From Oceanospirillum sediminis (GTDB taxonomy: Bacteria > Pseudomonadota > Gammaproteobacteria > Pseudomonadales > Halomonadaceae), in the NCBI RefSeq assembly GCF_014164585.1, contig NZ_JACJFM010000003.1, positions 38,397 to 102,396 of the forward strand: DNA of 64,000 nucleotides, given 5' to 3'. The notes under the pieces were generated by a model. The model saw nothing but the letters and a program-made list of their open reading frames with translations, was not told the DNA's origin and searched no databases. Positions 35,197 through 44,300 of the stretch are shown here, piece by piece. The position numbers were made by a program, and so were the translations under genes. Every line of letters begins with the position of its first letter. Within the stretch, counting starts at the first letter, position 1.

Positions 35197-36417
35197 ATGC
35201 GTATTTCGACTTCAATGATTACTCATAACAGCATCAACGGCATGTTGAGAAAGCAAACTGAACTTGCAAATACTTCTAATCAGATGGGTTCTGGTAAGCG
35301 GGTTCTGACACCTTCTGATGATCCTGTAGCCAGTGCAATGGCATTTAATGCCAAAAACAAGCTGGAGAATATCGAGCAGTACGGAAAAAATATCGATTAC
35401 TCCCGCAAGAGTATGCAGACTACAGAAAGTACACTGAAAAATATGCATGATCGCCTTCAGAGGGTCAAGCAGTTGGCTATTCAGGCTAATAGTGATGCGC
35501 TGAGTGATGATGACCGGAAAACAATTGGTCTGGAAATTAAAGAGATTACGGGTCAGCTGGAAAAGTTGATGAATACTCGTGACGAAAGTGATAACTATAT
35601 TTTTGCCGGAAGCAAGGTCAATACTGCTCCTTTTGCACAACAGAGCGATGGTAGTTATGTTTATCAGGGGGATGCAACTGAAAGAAAACTACAGATCTCT
35701 GATACAACGTTTGTATCGCCTTTTATTTCCGGTGAAGCAGCTTTTCAGAATATCGATAATGTTCAGCAAATCAGAAGTTATGCTCTAAGTGGCAACACTT
35801 CTGAGGAAACAATTGGTGTGACAGGCAGTACCGGGTTTCTGGAAGATAATCGGGTTGGCGAATACAAGTTGACTTACAATGCAGTGAACGATTGGACTGT
35901 TGAGTTACCAACGGGAGAAATACTTACAGATCAGAATGCTGATGGTAATGTCAATCTGGATGATCTGGCTGCATTGGTTAATAAAAGTGGTGGTGACGTA
36001 GAGCTCACAGTACCAAATCCTGTGCCTTCTACAGGTGATAAGTTTGTTATGGTTTTCGATAATGAAAAAGAAGGCCTGTTGACAGGAATGCAGCGTTTTG
36101 GAAATGCTCTTAGCGATTTTAGCTATGAGGAGTACCAGAAGGATGCAATTAATGATGTCGTTGCAAAGGCGGATAATTGGTTGAATGCTGTTGCTGATGC
36201 TCGTTCTGTTATTGGTACAAGAGAAAATGGAATGGACACAATCCGGTCAAACAATGAAGATCTTCAGTTATATCTGAAAACCAATGTATCTGAGCTTGAA
36301 GATTTAGATTATGCGGAAGCAACAGGACGTTTTATGTTGCAGCAAACAGCTTTAACTGCCTCTCAGCGAACATTTTCTCAGGTTGCTCAGTTGTCATTAT
36401 TTAATTATATTAGATAG
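35197..36417 (+). CDS. flgL: Flagellar hook-associated protein 3 FlgL
   Basis: FlgL is the second hook-filament junction protein. The 406-residue product has the flagellin-like N-terminal helix region (RISTSMITHNSINGMLRKQ, then GKRVLTPSDDPVASAMA) and C-terminal helix (ATGRFMLQQTALTASQRTF). It is the last gene of the hook-associated operon. Base composition becomes AT-rich in its 3' third and stays so through the following accessory module. Confidence 0.96.
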   Translation: MRISTSMITHNSINGMLRKQTELANTSNQMGSGKRVLTPSDDPVASAMAFNAKNKLENIEQYGKNIDYSRKSMQTTESTLKNMHDRLQRVKQLAIQANSDALSDDDRKTIGLEIKEITGQLEKLMNTRDESDNYIFAGSKVNTAPFAQQSDGSYVYQGDATERKLQISDTTFVSPFISGEAAFQNIDNVQQIRSYALSGNTSEETIGVTGSTGFLEDNRVGEYKLTYNAVNDWTVELPTGEILTDQNADGNVNLDDLAALVNKSGGDVELTVPNPVPSTGDKFVMVFDNEKEGLLTGMQRFGNALSDFSYEEYQKDAINDVVAKADNWLNAVADARSVIGTRENGMDTIRSNNEDLQLYLKTNVSELEDLDYAEATGRFMLQQTALTASQRTFSQVAQLSLFNYIR

Positions 36418-36894
36418 TTGTATTCTGGGCTATGATAATTAGTAGGATTGTTTAAAGTAAACAAGGCTGTTTTTGTTGTTTATTTAAATTATTTATAAAA
36501 CAATTTGACTTTTAATAGCTTTCAATAAAGAGGCTGGTTTGTTTTTAGTGATAGCTGATCATGTTTAGAAATAAGTGCTGGTAGAATGTTATTTGTACTA
36601 TTTTATTCAGAAAATGACATGCGAGGAATGAGACTTTAGTGCTGATGTGCTTAACAAAGAATATTTTCTATGCTGCTTGATTAGCTTCGTTAGTTATTTG
36701 GTTTTTTTATTCTCTTAGTTCATGTTTTTTATTTATTTGATATAAATGCCATTTTATATAGGGGGCTTGAAGTATAATCTTTAGTTGGTGTTGAATAAAT
36801 TGATTTACCTCGTTGTATCGGTTGTTATAAATTTTCATTTATTCAGTCGATGCTACTAAAGTTAATGCTAATATTTAGCCAAAGGAAAGCAGCT
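36418..36894 (+). other. AT-rich gene-free gap with possible promoter
   Basis: No gene is seen in this ~480-bp AT-rich stretch. A consensus -10 hexamer TATAAT lies at 36773-36778 without a good -35 partner. It could drive the accessory operon starting at 36895. No sigma-54 or sigma-28 site was found, so the module may not be under flagellar control. Confidence 0.4.
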
Positions 36895-37989
36895 ATGGAT
36901 ATTAATATACTGTTAAACAAAGGCCCTCAAATTCTGGATTGCACACTTAGGGATGGTAGCTATGAAGTAGACTTTCAGATTACGGCTGAGTGCACTGCAA
37001 GTATGTGCAAAAAAATCGAAAAGTCTGGTATAAAATTTATAGAAGTAGGGCATGGTGTTGGTCTGAGAGCATCACAGAAGGGCTATGGTGTCGCTGCCGC
37101 TTCGGATACAGATTATATGCTTTCTGCAGGTGCGTCGGTAAGTGGTAATGCTTATTGGGGGATGTTTTGTATTCCTGGCATATCTTTACTTGATGATATA
37201 CGAAAAGCTTCAGATCATGGTATCTCTTTCTTAAGAATAGGTACTAATGTGGCTGATTATCGTTCAGCAGAAAAGTTCATTGAACTTGCAAAGAGTTTAG
37301 GTATATTTGTGTGCTCGAACTTTATGAAGTCGTATGCTTCAACACCTTCGGATTTTGCTGAAGTATCATGTAATGCTTATGATTCAGGAAGTGATCTGAT
37401 TTATATTGTAGATTCTGCAGGTGGTATGTTGCCTTCTGAAATTGAAGACTACGCTCACCATATAAGAGAGAAAAATAAAAATATAAAGCTCGGTTTTCAT
37501 GGACATAATAACCTTGGGCTTGCTATAGCAAACTCACTTTGCGCATATGAATTAGGGTTTAGTCTCATTGATACCTCGATAGGTGGACTTGGGAGAAGTG
37601 CGGGTAATGCACCTACTGAACAGTTTGTCTCTACTCTGATACGGGCTGGCTATCACCCGGGAATAGATCCTGTAGAGATACTTGATATTTATGAAGAAAA
37701 TGTGAAACCACTGTCTGGGTTGAATCTTGATCCTATCAATGTTGTATCAGGTCTGTCACTATTTCATTCTAGTTACCTACCTGTTATAAAAAGGTACTCA
37801 ACAAAGTATCGGGTAGATCCCAGAAGATTGATTATAGAGTTATGTGAATTAAATAAAGTTGATGCACCGGAAGCTCTTGTAGAGACACTTGCTAAAAAGT
37901 TGTCAGAGAATGATAAGCGTGGCTATTGGAAGAGTATTTACAAATCGCCCACTGTTGATGAACAATCAAAAATTGATAGGGATTTATAG
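36895..37989 (+). CDS. DmpG/HMGL-like aldolase (DRE-TIM metallolyase) of the accessory acyl module
   Basis: This 364-residue protein has the DRE-TIM metallolyase signature ILDCTLRDGSYEVDF near residue 12, the metal-binding HxH in GFHGHNN near residue 202, and SIGGLGRSAGNAPTEQ near 230. It resembles 4-hydroxy-2-oxovalerate aldolase (DmpG) and HMG-CoA lyase-like proteins found in surface-glycan clusters. It probably makes or breaks a carbon-carbon bond next to a 2-oxo acid or acyl-CoA. AAAGGAAAG precedes the ATG at 36895. The next gene starts directly after its stop. Exact reaction unknown. Confidence 0.75.
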   Translation: MDINILLNKGPQILDCTLRDGSYEVDFQITAECTASMCKKIEKSGIKFIEVGHGVGLRASQKGYGVAAASDTDYMLSAGASVSGNAYWGMFCIPGISLLDDIRKASDHGISFLRIGTNVADYRSAEKFIELAKSLGIFVCSNFMKSYASTPSDFAEVSCNAYDSGSDLIYIVDSAGGMLPSEIEDYAHHIREKNKNIKLGFHGHNNLGLAIANSLCAYELGFSLIDTSIGGLGRSAGNAPTEQFVSTLIRAGYHPGIDPVEILDIYEENVKPLSGLNLDPINVVSGLSLFHSSYLPVIKRYSTKYRVDPRRLIIELCELNKVDAPEALVETLAKKLSENDKRGYWKSIYKSPTVDEQSKIDRDL

Positions 37990-39333
37990 ATGGACAGGTT
38001 TATAGATTTTGATTCTGATGAAATCGCGCTGGTTAATGGTAAGGAACAGGTCTCATACAGAGAGCTGTTTGTTCGTTGTCAGAAAAAGGGGGGGGATTTA
38101 AAAAGTCTTGGAGCAGAGAAAGGTAGTATAGTTTCAGTAGAAATATCTAATAGTATAGAGTTTGTTGTCTATTATATAACTTGTGCGATATTCGATTACT
38201 GTATTGTTCCTATTAATGATCTGTTATCTGATGATGAGAAGAAATATATAATTGATGACTGTAACCCTGCTTTTATAGTGAAGCAGGGAGAGATTTCTGT
38301 TAATGATGCAACAAGGAAGGTTGATAGTGATATATATCTTATATGCTATACGTCTGGAACAACAGGTTCACCTAAGGGGGTATGTCACTCATTAGAAGCT
38401 TTAGTTGCTAATGTCAGAAGTTTTAACAGCTTAGCAGGTATAAATAGTAATACCATAATGTATCACGTTCTGCCCATGGGGTATATGGCTGGCTTCTTAA
38501 ATACTATTCTTTCTCCTCTATGTGCTCATGGTAAAGTTGTTATTGGTGAGCAGTTCAGTGCCAGATCAATCATTAACTTCTGGCCTGTAGCGTTAGAAAA
38601 TAAGTGCAATACGATATGGTTGACACCCACAATATTATCATATCTTACAAAAATAACCCGGTCTGAAAGCATCATAAGCAAAGTTCGTGATAGCTTTTCG
38701 TTATTGCTGATTGGTACGGCACCATTATTAGCTCCTGTGCGTGATGCATTTGAAAAAAAATTTAATCTCAAATGCACAGAAAGCTACGGTATGACTGAAG
38801 TTTTACTTGTTTCTGCCAACATTTTGCATGCAGATTCCTCCGTTGGCCAACTGATTGATCTGGCTGAAATTGAAAATGAGTCAGGTGAGTTAAAAATTCG
38901 AACACCAAATCTTTTTCTGGGCTACTATCATCAAGGAAAGATGTCTGAAGCTGTCGCTAAGGGTGAATACTTTTGCACTGGTGACCTGTTTAGCTGTGAT
39001 GATAAGGGGAATCTTTATATTGAAGGTCGAAAAAAAGACCTTATCATCAAGGGGGGGAAGAATATTAGTGCAAAATATATAGAGGAGGTTCTTGTTTCTC
39101 ACGAAGAGATTATAGATGCTGCAGTTATTGGTATTCCTCACAGTTTTTGGGGGGAAGAGATAGTTGCTGTTATTGTTTCAGAGGGCTCCCTGACAGAAAA
39201 GGCTGTTTTTAATTACTGTTCTTTGTTTTTAAGTCGTGATTTATTGCCATCGCAAGTTGTTTTTGTTAAAGACTTTCCAAGATCCAGTACCGGTAAAATA
39301 AATAAAAGCATGCTTAAAGAGATTTACTTATGA
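37990..39333 (+). CDS. AMP-forming acyl ligase of the accessory acyl module
   Basis: This class I adenylate-forming enzyme of 447 residues is shorter than usual, with a reduced N-terminal subdomain. Motifs are complete: P-loop YTSGTTGSPKG near 119, ESYGMTEV near 262, TGD near 332, GRKKDLIIKGGKN near 347 and the catalytic Lys in SSTGKINK near 438. It probably adenylates a small acid and loads it on the carrier protein encoded at 40611-40847. A run of eight G (38088-38095, codons 33-36) is present. It overlaps the next gene by four bases. Confidence 0.82.
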   Translation: MDRFIDFDSDEIALVNGKEQVSYRELFVRCQKKGGDLKSLGAEKGSIVSVEISNSIEFVVYYITCAIFDYCIVPINDLLSDDEKKYIIDDCNPAFIVKQGEISVNDATRKVDSDIYLICYTSGTTGSPKGVCHSLEALVANVRSFNSLAGINSNTIMYHVLPMGYMAGFLNTILSPLCAHGKVVIGEQFSARSIINFWPVALENKCNTIWLTPTILSYLTKITRSESIISKVRDSFSLLLIGTAPLLAPVRDAFEKKFNLKCTESYGMTEVLLVSANILHADSSVGQLIDLAEIENESGELKIRTPNLFLGYYHQGKMSEAVAKGEYFCTGDLFSCDDKGNLYIEGRKKDLIIKGGKNISAKYIEEVLVSHEEIIDAAVIGIPHSFWGEEIVAVIVSEGSLTEKAVFNYCSLFLSRDLLPSQVVFVKDFPRSSTGKINKSMLKEIYL

Positions 39334-39962
39334 TTATCGGCCTTGCTCATATAACGTTTATTCCATTTGCCCCCCCCCTTGGTTATGTAGACTTAAGGCA
39401 TGCTATTGTTAATAAAAAGTTAGTACCTAACCCTAGAGAAAAAAATAAGTTTATGTCTTATCCTGCAAAATATCATAGCTTGATGGTCTATAAAGATAGT
39501 AATGGTCTTGCAGTTGAGAGAATATACTATTCTGGGGAGCGAGAAGCTGGTTTGGGACGCTATGATGTTAATAACGGATGTATTGTTTTAAACACTAAAA
39601 GATGCTATTTACATCAAGAAGAACTATTCTGGATGGATGCTTTAGGGTTTAAAAAATCAGATTCAGGTTGCTTAAAAAGAATTAGCCCAATTCGTACAAT
39701 GTCAGCTCAAGTAATGATAAAGAGTAGTATTATTAAAGATGATAGCTTTATAGACTCTCCAGGCTTTACTTCTGTTGCTTTTCTCGTAAGAAATATTAGA
39801 TCCGTTTATGATAAAGTTACAAAGTCTATCTATAAAGTAAAACACACAAATATATTTAAGCTGAATGCTGTTGGCTTATCAGTAATAACAGCCTTTTTAG
39901 TAAAGACACCATCTGGTGCATATATAGAGTTTTTTGAGGTGGAAAATGGGAAAAATAATTGA
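39330..39962 (+). CDS. VOC/glyoxalase-like protein with C9 tract near its start
   Basis: This 210-residue protein appears to have two beta-alpha-beta-beta-beta modules. It starts GLAHITFIPF, and GFTSVAFLVRNIRSVYDKV and PSGAYIEFFEV near the end are typical of the vicinal-oxygen-chelate fold, with candidate metal ligands His and Glu. An isomerase, epimerase or lyase role is possible; the family is broad. A run of nine C (39370-39378) encodes Ala-Pro-Pro at codons 14-17, where slippage would truncate the protein. The start is coupled to the upstream stop by ATGA. Confidence 0.6.
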   Translation: MIIGLAHITFIPFAPPLGYVDLRHAIVNKKLVPNPREKNKFMSYPAKYHSLMVYKDSNGLAVERIYYSGEREAGLGRYDVNNGCIVLNTKRCYLHQEELFWMDALGFKKSDSGCLKRISPIRTMSAQVMIKSSIIKDDSFIDSPGFTSVAFLVRNIRSVYDKVTKSIYKVKHTNIFKLNAVGLSVITAFLVKTPSGAYIEFFEVENGKNN

Positions 39963-40614
39963 CCTGTCAATGACCATAGATGAAGGAATGCAAACATTTG
40001 CTGCTCACTGGCATCCCTTTGTTGAGATAACTCAGTTAGGGAGGCATGGTATTGAGAACAGAGAGACAAGAAAAATAACACTAGGGACTCACACGGGAAC
40101 GCATATAGATGCTCCCCGGCATTTTATTCCTGATGGAAAAACAGTTGAGCAGATTAGCATGGAGCAATGTGTTGGTTATGCTCTGGTGCTTGATTTTTCT
40201 CATCTGCCTGATTTTCATGAAATTAGCAGAGAAGAGTTAGAAAGTTCTGTTGGCTCTAATTCTGTAGAAAGAGTGATATTTCGCTTTGACTGGGACAAAC
40301 ATTTGGGAACAAATAAATACTATAGTGATCATCCATTTTTATCGGAAAGTGCTTGTGAGTTTCTTGTGGAAAAGGGCTGTAAGCTGATTGCTTTAGATAC
40401 ACCTCAACCCGATAATCCTAAAAATGGGCGATTTTCTATTAAAGATGCTCCGAACCACAAAATTCTTCTTGGTAGTGATATACTTATTGTAGAATACTTA
40501 ATAAATATTAAGCTGATAAAATCAACGATAACTACACTGGTTGTAGCCCCATTAAAAATTGCTAGTGGAGATGGTGCTCCAGTTCGTTGCTTTGCAATTG
40601 AAGAGGATTTATGA
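39946..40614 (+). CDS. KynB-like cyclase/hydrolase (kynurenine formamidase fold)
   Basis: This 222-residue protein of the cyclase family has the metal-binding motif GTHTGTHIDAPRHF near residue 45. That motif is seen in bacterial kynurenine formamidase and related manganese or zinc hydrolases. The ATG at 39946 is preferred: GAGG lies six bases before it and MGKIIDLSM is the family N-terminus. It overlaps the upstream gene by 17 bp and the downstream one by four. No other tryptophan-catabolism gene is present, so a role in lactone, amide or acid processing inside this module is more likely than kynurenine metabolism. Confidence 0.75.
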   Translation: MGKIIDLSMTIDEGMQTFAAHWHPFVEITQLGRHGIENRETRKITLGTHTGTHIDAPRHFIPDGKTVEQISMEQCVGYALVLDFSHLPDFHEISREELESSVGSNSVERVIFRFDWDKHLGTNKYYSDHPFLSESACEFLVEKGCKLIALDTPQPDNPKNGRFSIKDAPNHKILLGSDILIVEYLINIKLIKSTITTLVVAPLKIASGDGAPVRCFAIEEDL

Positions 40615-40847
40615 ATACATTAGATTGGTTGAAAAATAAGGTTAACCCTGAAGATAAATTAATCGATTTAAATGCTAATTACTTTGATCAGGGCTTGATT
40701 GACTCTTTTGATATTATTATGCTTATAGAGGATGTTGAAGAAGAGTTTGGTATAACTCTGGATGAAGAAAACTTTCAGGATCGAAGATTTTCCTGTATTT
40801 CTGGCTTAGCTGAAATTATAAATGAGAGGTTGAGTTTTGAAAAATAG
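40611..40847 (+). CDS. Acyl carrier protein
   Basis: This 78-residue acidic four-helix carrier protein has the phosphopantetheine attachment site GLIDSFD (Ser32), followed by IIMLIEDVEEEFGITL of helix II. It is more like the stand-alone carriers of D-Ala or specialised acyl pathways than AcpP, which has DSLD. Its start overlaps the upstream stop (ATGA), and the next gene begins inside it. It would hold the acid loaded by the 37990-39333 ligase. Confidence 0.85.
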   Translation: MNTLDWLKNKVNPEDKLIDLNANYFDQGLIDSFDIIMLIEDVEEEFGITLDEENFQDRRFSCISGLAEIINERLSFEK

Positions 40848-41616
40848 CTATAGTAAGCAAGATATTAAAAATGCCTTATTGGAGGTGGGAGTTAAAAAAG
40901 GATCAACTATTTTTTCACATAGTAATATAGGCTTTTTTGGCAGGCCTGAAGAGGCCAGAAATGTTGATGAAGCCTATAAAGTAATTGCTAATGCGATATT
41001 TGAAGTGATTGGAGTGTCTGGTACATTAGTTGTTCCGACTTTTACATATTCATTTTGTAAAAAGGAGGTATTTTATTATGATGAGACAGCTTCCAATTGT
41101 GGTGTTTTTTCTGAGCTGGTAAGAAAGGACCCAGCTAGCTTCAGATCTATGGATCCAAATATATCTGTTGCAGCCATAGGCAGAAAGGCAGAGGCATTAA
41201 CACTAGATACTAGTAAAAATTCCTATGCTAAAGATTCTTTTTTTGATCGGTTTATGAACGAAAGAGGGCTTGTTTGCAATATGAACTTTGATGCCGGTTC
41301 AACTTTTGTTCATTTTGTTGAACGGGAACTAAAAGTTCCTTATCGATATGATAAAGAGTTCTCGGGTGTAATTATCAACTCTGAAAGGAAGGAGCTGGAA
41401 ACAGAGTATAGTATATTCGTCAGAGATGACTCTACTAATGATACAATTGCTGCATTTGAAACTTTTGATGAAATAGCTAGAAATAATATGGTGTTCAAGA
41501 CACATTCCGTTGGTCGAGGTTTTATTGGCTGTATTTCATCAGAAGATACATTTAAACTAATTCAAGATGAGATAAAAAAAGATCCGGGGCTTTTGATTAA
41601 GGGTGAATACTACTAA
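40837..41616 (+). CDS. AAC(3)-family (aminoglycoside N-acetyltransferase-like) acyltransferase
   Basis: This 259-residue protein of the AAC(3)/Antibiotic_NAT family has GTLVVPTFTYSFC near residue 61 and a RSMDPNISVAAIG segment near residue 98. In classical AAC(3) enzymes the latter, as I recall it, has His-Pro rather than Asp-Pro. Family members acylate sugar amino groups. Encoded right after an acyl carrier protein, it may use acyl-ACP to N-acylate an amino sugar. Start is TTG at 40837, with GAGAGG seven bases upstream, inside the carrier gene. Antibiotic resistance is unlikely given the context. Confidence 0.78.
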   Translation: MKNSYSKQDIKNALLEVGVKKGSTIFSHSNIGFFGRPEEARNVDEAYKVIANAIFEVIGVSGTLVVPTFTYSFCKKEVFYYDETASNCGVFSELVRKDPASFRSMDPNISVAAIGRKAEALTLDTSKNSYAKDSFFDRFMNERGLVCNMNFDAGSTFVHFVERELKVPYRYDKEFSGVIINSERKELETEYSIFVRDDSTNDTIAAFETFDEIARNNMVFKTHSVGRGFIGCISSEDTFKLIQDEIKKDPGLLIKGEYY

Positions 41617-41682
41617 GTGATAACACAGATGTTTTTTCTACTGTTAAAAAGATCCCCGAAAACCTTAGTTTCAAAGATCTCT

Positions 41683-41711
41683 GCCAGTCAGTGAGCAGCA
41701 TCCTGACTGGC
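41683..41711. terminator. Hairpin between converging genes
   Basis: GCCAGTCAG and CTGACTGGC form a perfect 9-bp stem around 11 bases, between the converging acyltransferase and DUF4910 genes. Neither side has a convincing T-run, so intrinsic termination is uncertain. Confidence 0.45.
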
Positions 41712-41762
41712 TATGGAAAAGAATATTAAATTAACTTTATTTGATTGCTTATAAATATGTTT

Positions 41763-43124
41763 TTATGTTTCGGCTGATTTTTTTAGTAAGTTTGCCTTAA
41801 GTAATTTATTTAATTCTTCTAGTATTGATGAAGGTGTTATTTTTGCTTTTTCCCCAATATGAATAATATCATTTTTGCCATCTGAATATGCAATTAAATC
41901 CATCATGTTTCTTACAATATTCTTTGTCTTTTTAGTAGATAGTGTAGGGTACAGCCCTCTTTTTCCTAATTGAGGTTCACATATTGTGTTGCTTATGTAG
42001 TAGTCATTTTTTTCAATTAACTTTAAACATAGAAGCGCAAAATTATAGCCACCCTGTAAACCTTCTTCGCTGATGAATGATAAATTGTCTAATGATGTAT
42101 GATACTCCGGATACTCGCCAAATTTTGTACGAGATATAGTGCAAAAAGGAAGATCTACACCGGGAGCACAGTACTGCCTTTCATCACTGCCCCTTTCTAA
42201 GAAGCTATATATAGATGGTTGTTGTGTAAACTCCTTTATTGCATATTGAGCTACTCTGTCTGCATAATTGTTTCCCTGCCTGGAGTGGACAATAGAGTAG
42301 TCACCTTCATCACCTATACATGTTAATACAAAGCCAGCTTTTACATTTTTTTTCATTTGTTTCAGGTTTTTTGATAAATAAGCTATAGAGCCTATTGTTT
42401 CAACTAAGAATAAAAATCTATAAGTGTATTTTTTTTTCGTAAGCTGTTTTACCCAGTGAGCTAGCTCTATTGCAACAGAAGGTCCAGATAACTCATTGTT
42501 TGCCATGGACGGATGGCATATATATGTGGAGATAACAATTTCCTCTTCTGATTCTCCTGGTATTACTAACTCACCTATATTCATCTCTCCAGGCTGAAGT
42601 GTGCTATCTATATGAACAGAATATTTTCTATCAGGGTTAGCCCTTAGCTCTTGTCTCTGGTTATTACTCAAGCAAAACCCCCAGCGAGGGCTGTAGTATG
42701 AAGAAATATAGGGTATGGCATCAGGCTGGTCTGGAATACTATGCAAATATTGATCAAGCTCTTTAAAGCTCATGTGCTTATTAACAGGTATCGAATAGCT
42801 AACGACATGCAGGTTGTTTTTTTTGAAGTCAACTACTTTTTTTCCTGTCTCGATACATTCAATATATGCATCTTGAATGTTCCATTCATCAGGGATCGTC
42901 CAGTCGAAAGCTTTATCCCCTGACTGGAATGATATTATCTTAAGATCGGGGTGTTGATGTTTTATATAGTTAAGTGTTTCTCTGACTCCTGAGCCTGTTA
43001 AACTTCTGTTTATTCCAAATAACTGACTGCAGTGGCGATAAAGGTTGTGCAATTTAAATCCTCCTATTTGGGATGGTTGTTTATTGCTTCGTATGTGTTT
43101 AACTGATTGAGCCTGTATATTCAT
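41763..43124 (-). CDS. DUF2172/DUF4910 M28-like aminopeptidase homologue
   Basis: This 453-residue protein of the DUF4910 family is often encoded in surface-polysaccharide and flagellin-modification clusters. The central region carries STYICHPSMANNELSGP near residue 200 and a later EYHTSLDNL near 340, the equivalents of zinc-peptidase metal-binding segments. The C-terminal ~80 residues look like a winged-helix domain. It probably acts as a hydrolase or deacylase in glycan metabolism; the true substrate is unknown. It is the only intact gene between 36.9 and 59 kb on the minus strand. Its codon use is AT-rich like that of the neighbouring acyl module. Confidence 0.78.
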   Translation of the reverse strand: MNIQAQSVKHIRSNKQPSQIGGFKLHNLYRHCSQLFGINRSLTGSGVRETLNYIKHQHPDLKIISFQSGDKAFDWTIPDEWNIQDAYIECIETGKKVVDFKKNNLHVVSYSIPVNKHMSFKELDQYLHSIPDQPDAIPYISSYYSPRWGFCLSNNQRQELRANPDRKYSVHIDSTLQPGEMNIGELVIPGESEEEIVISTYICHPSMANNELSGPSVAIELAHWVKQLTKKKYTYRFLFLVETIGSIAYLSKNLKQMKKNVKAGFVLTCIGDEGDYSIVHSRQGNNYADRVAQYAIKEFTQQPSIYSFLERGSDERQYCAPGVDLPFCTISRTKFGEYPEYHTSLDNLSFISEEGLQGGYNFALLCLKLIEKNDYYISNTICEPQLGKRGLYPTLSTKKTKNIVRNMMDLIAYSDGKNDIIHIGEKAKITPSSILEELNKLLKANLLKKSAET

Positions 43125-43452
43125 TGCACTGTCAATACATATTGATGCAATTCTGGTATTTTTATTCTAAGTCGCTGTTCCATGTGCTGAAGTATTGCCC
43201 TCGGTGACTGTCATCGGGCCTTGAGACGCTGGAACTGGCCCGAGAGTGGATGCAGTGCTTTGTTCATTCTTATTTCGTTTTCCCTTACCTGTCTTACTGT
43301 TTTTCCGCTGCGGGCGAATTTCTTTCTTCCGGTAAAGTGTGCCTCTATTGTTGAGTCTGTGTCTTCATATTGGACCATGACATTATTGAAAGGGGGAAGC
43401 CATATTCATGACAGGGGATCGCTTTTGATGTGTAACCGTTCATTCAGGGACG
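43125..43452. other. Gene-free gap, possibly including the IS66 right end
   Basis: No convincing coding region is seen in ~330 bp. GTAACCGTTCATTCAGGGACG near 43431 resembles the GTAA-type termini of IS66 elements and may mark the right end of the remnant, but the other end was not found. Confidence 0.35.
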
Positions 43453-44300
43453 TTATTGGCAGGCCAGCTCTGAACGCAGTGGGTTTTCAGCGAACTTCTC
43501 TTCCCATAACCGGGATGTCAGATCTTCAACCTGACTCGCAGGATGCTGGTTTATACGCAGCAGCACGTTCGTAAGATAGGTGTACGGATTGATCTTATGC
43601 TGCTTACAGGTGCAGATCAGGCTCTGGATTATACCCACGTGTTCCGCGCCCACCTCTGTCCAGCAGAACAGCCAGTTTTTACGTCCCATTGGGATTGGAC
43701 GCAATGCTCTTTCCAGATGATTGGTATCCAGAGGCACATTGGGTTCTTCAAGAAGGACCCTCAACTCAGTTTCACGACTGATAACATAGTTCAGCGCCTT
43801 TCGTAACGGACTCGAAGGCCGTAGGTCACAGAGATTGAGTTGCTGCTGGCACCATTCAACGAACCGATCCACCACGGGCTTGCTCTTTTCGAGCCGCCGT
43901 TCCCGTTTGCTGGTCTCATCTGAACCCTGTGCTTCGATCCTCTCCTCTTCCTTGTATAAGGTCGCGATCATCGCCAGGGCTTCTTTGACCCGATCCGGGT
44001 ACTCTGTTTCGGCTTCTATAAACTTTCGACGGCTATGGACCCGGCACTGGGCATGGGTGATCTCTTTGTTCTTCTCGATATAGCTGGTGTAAGTCGCATA
44101 ACCGTCACTGATCAGTGTGCCTTTAAAGTCCTGTTTTAAGGTGTTTTCGATCTGTTGGCGGCACGGCTTTTCGAGAAGGTGAACACGATATCATCCTGAT
44201 CACCATACAGCGGCCAGAACCAGCCTTTACTCATCTTGCCTTTGCCTGTTTTTCCCGCCTTGATCGGGGTTTCATCCATGACCAGCACCATCTTTAGAAT
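43453..44300 (-). pseudogene. IS66-family transposase remnant (5'-truncated, frameshifted)
   Basis: The intact 3' part (43453-43971 and upstream in the same frame to ~44150) encodes the IS66 TnpC C-terminal region, with SDGYATYTSYIE, AQCRVHSRRKF and NHLERALRPIPMGRKNWLF. A one-base frameshift near 44155-44165 separates it from MDETPIKAGKTGKGKMSKGWFW in another frame. The N-terminal half of the transposase, and tnpA/tnpB, are absent. The element is dead. Confidence 0.85.

Noticed and set aside
40837-41616. Aminoglycoside resistance gene
   Set aside because: The AAC(3) family includes many glycan-modifying members, and the gene is coupled to a carrier-protein gene in a flagellar locus.
43221-43574. 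Open frame on the plus strand running into the IS66 remnant
   Set aside because: It partly overlaps the transposase fragment in antisense and no family is recognisable; more likely chance.
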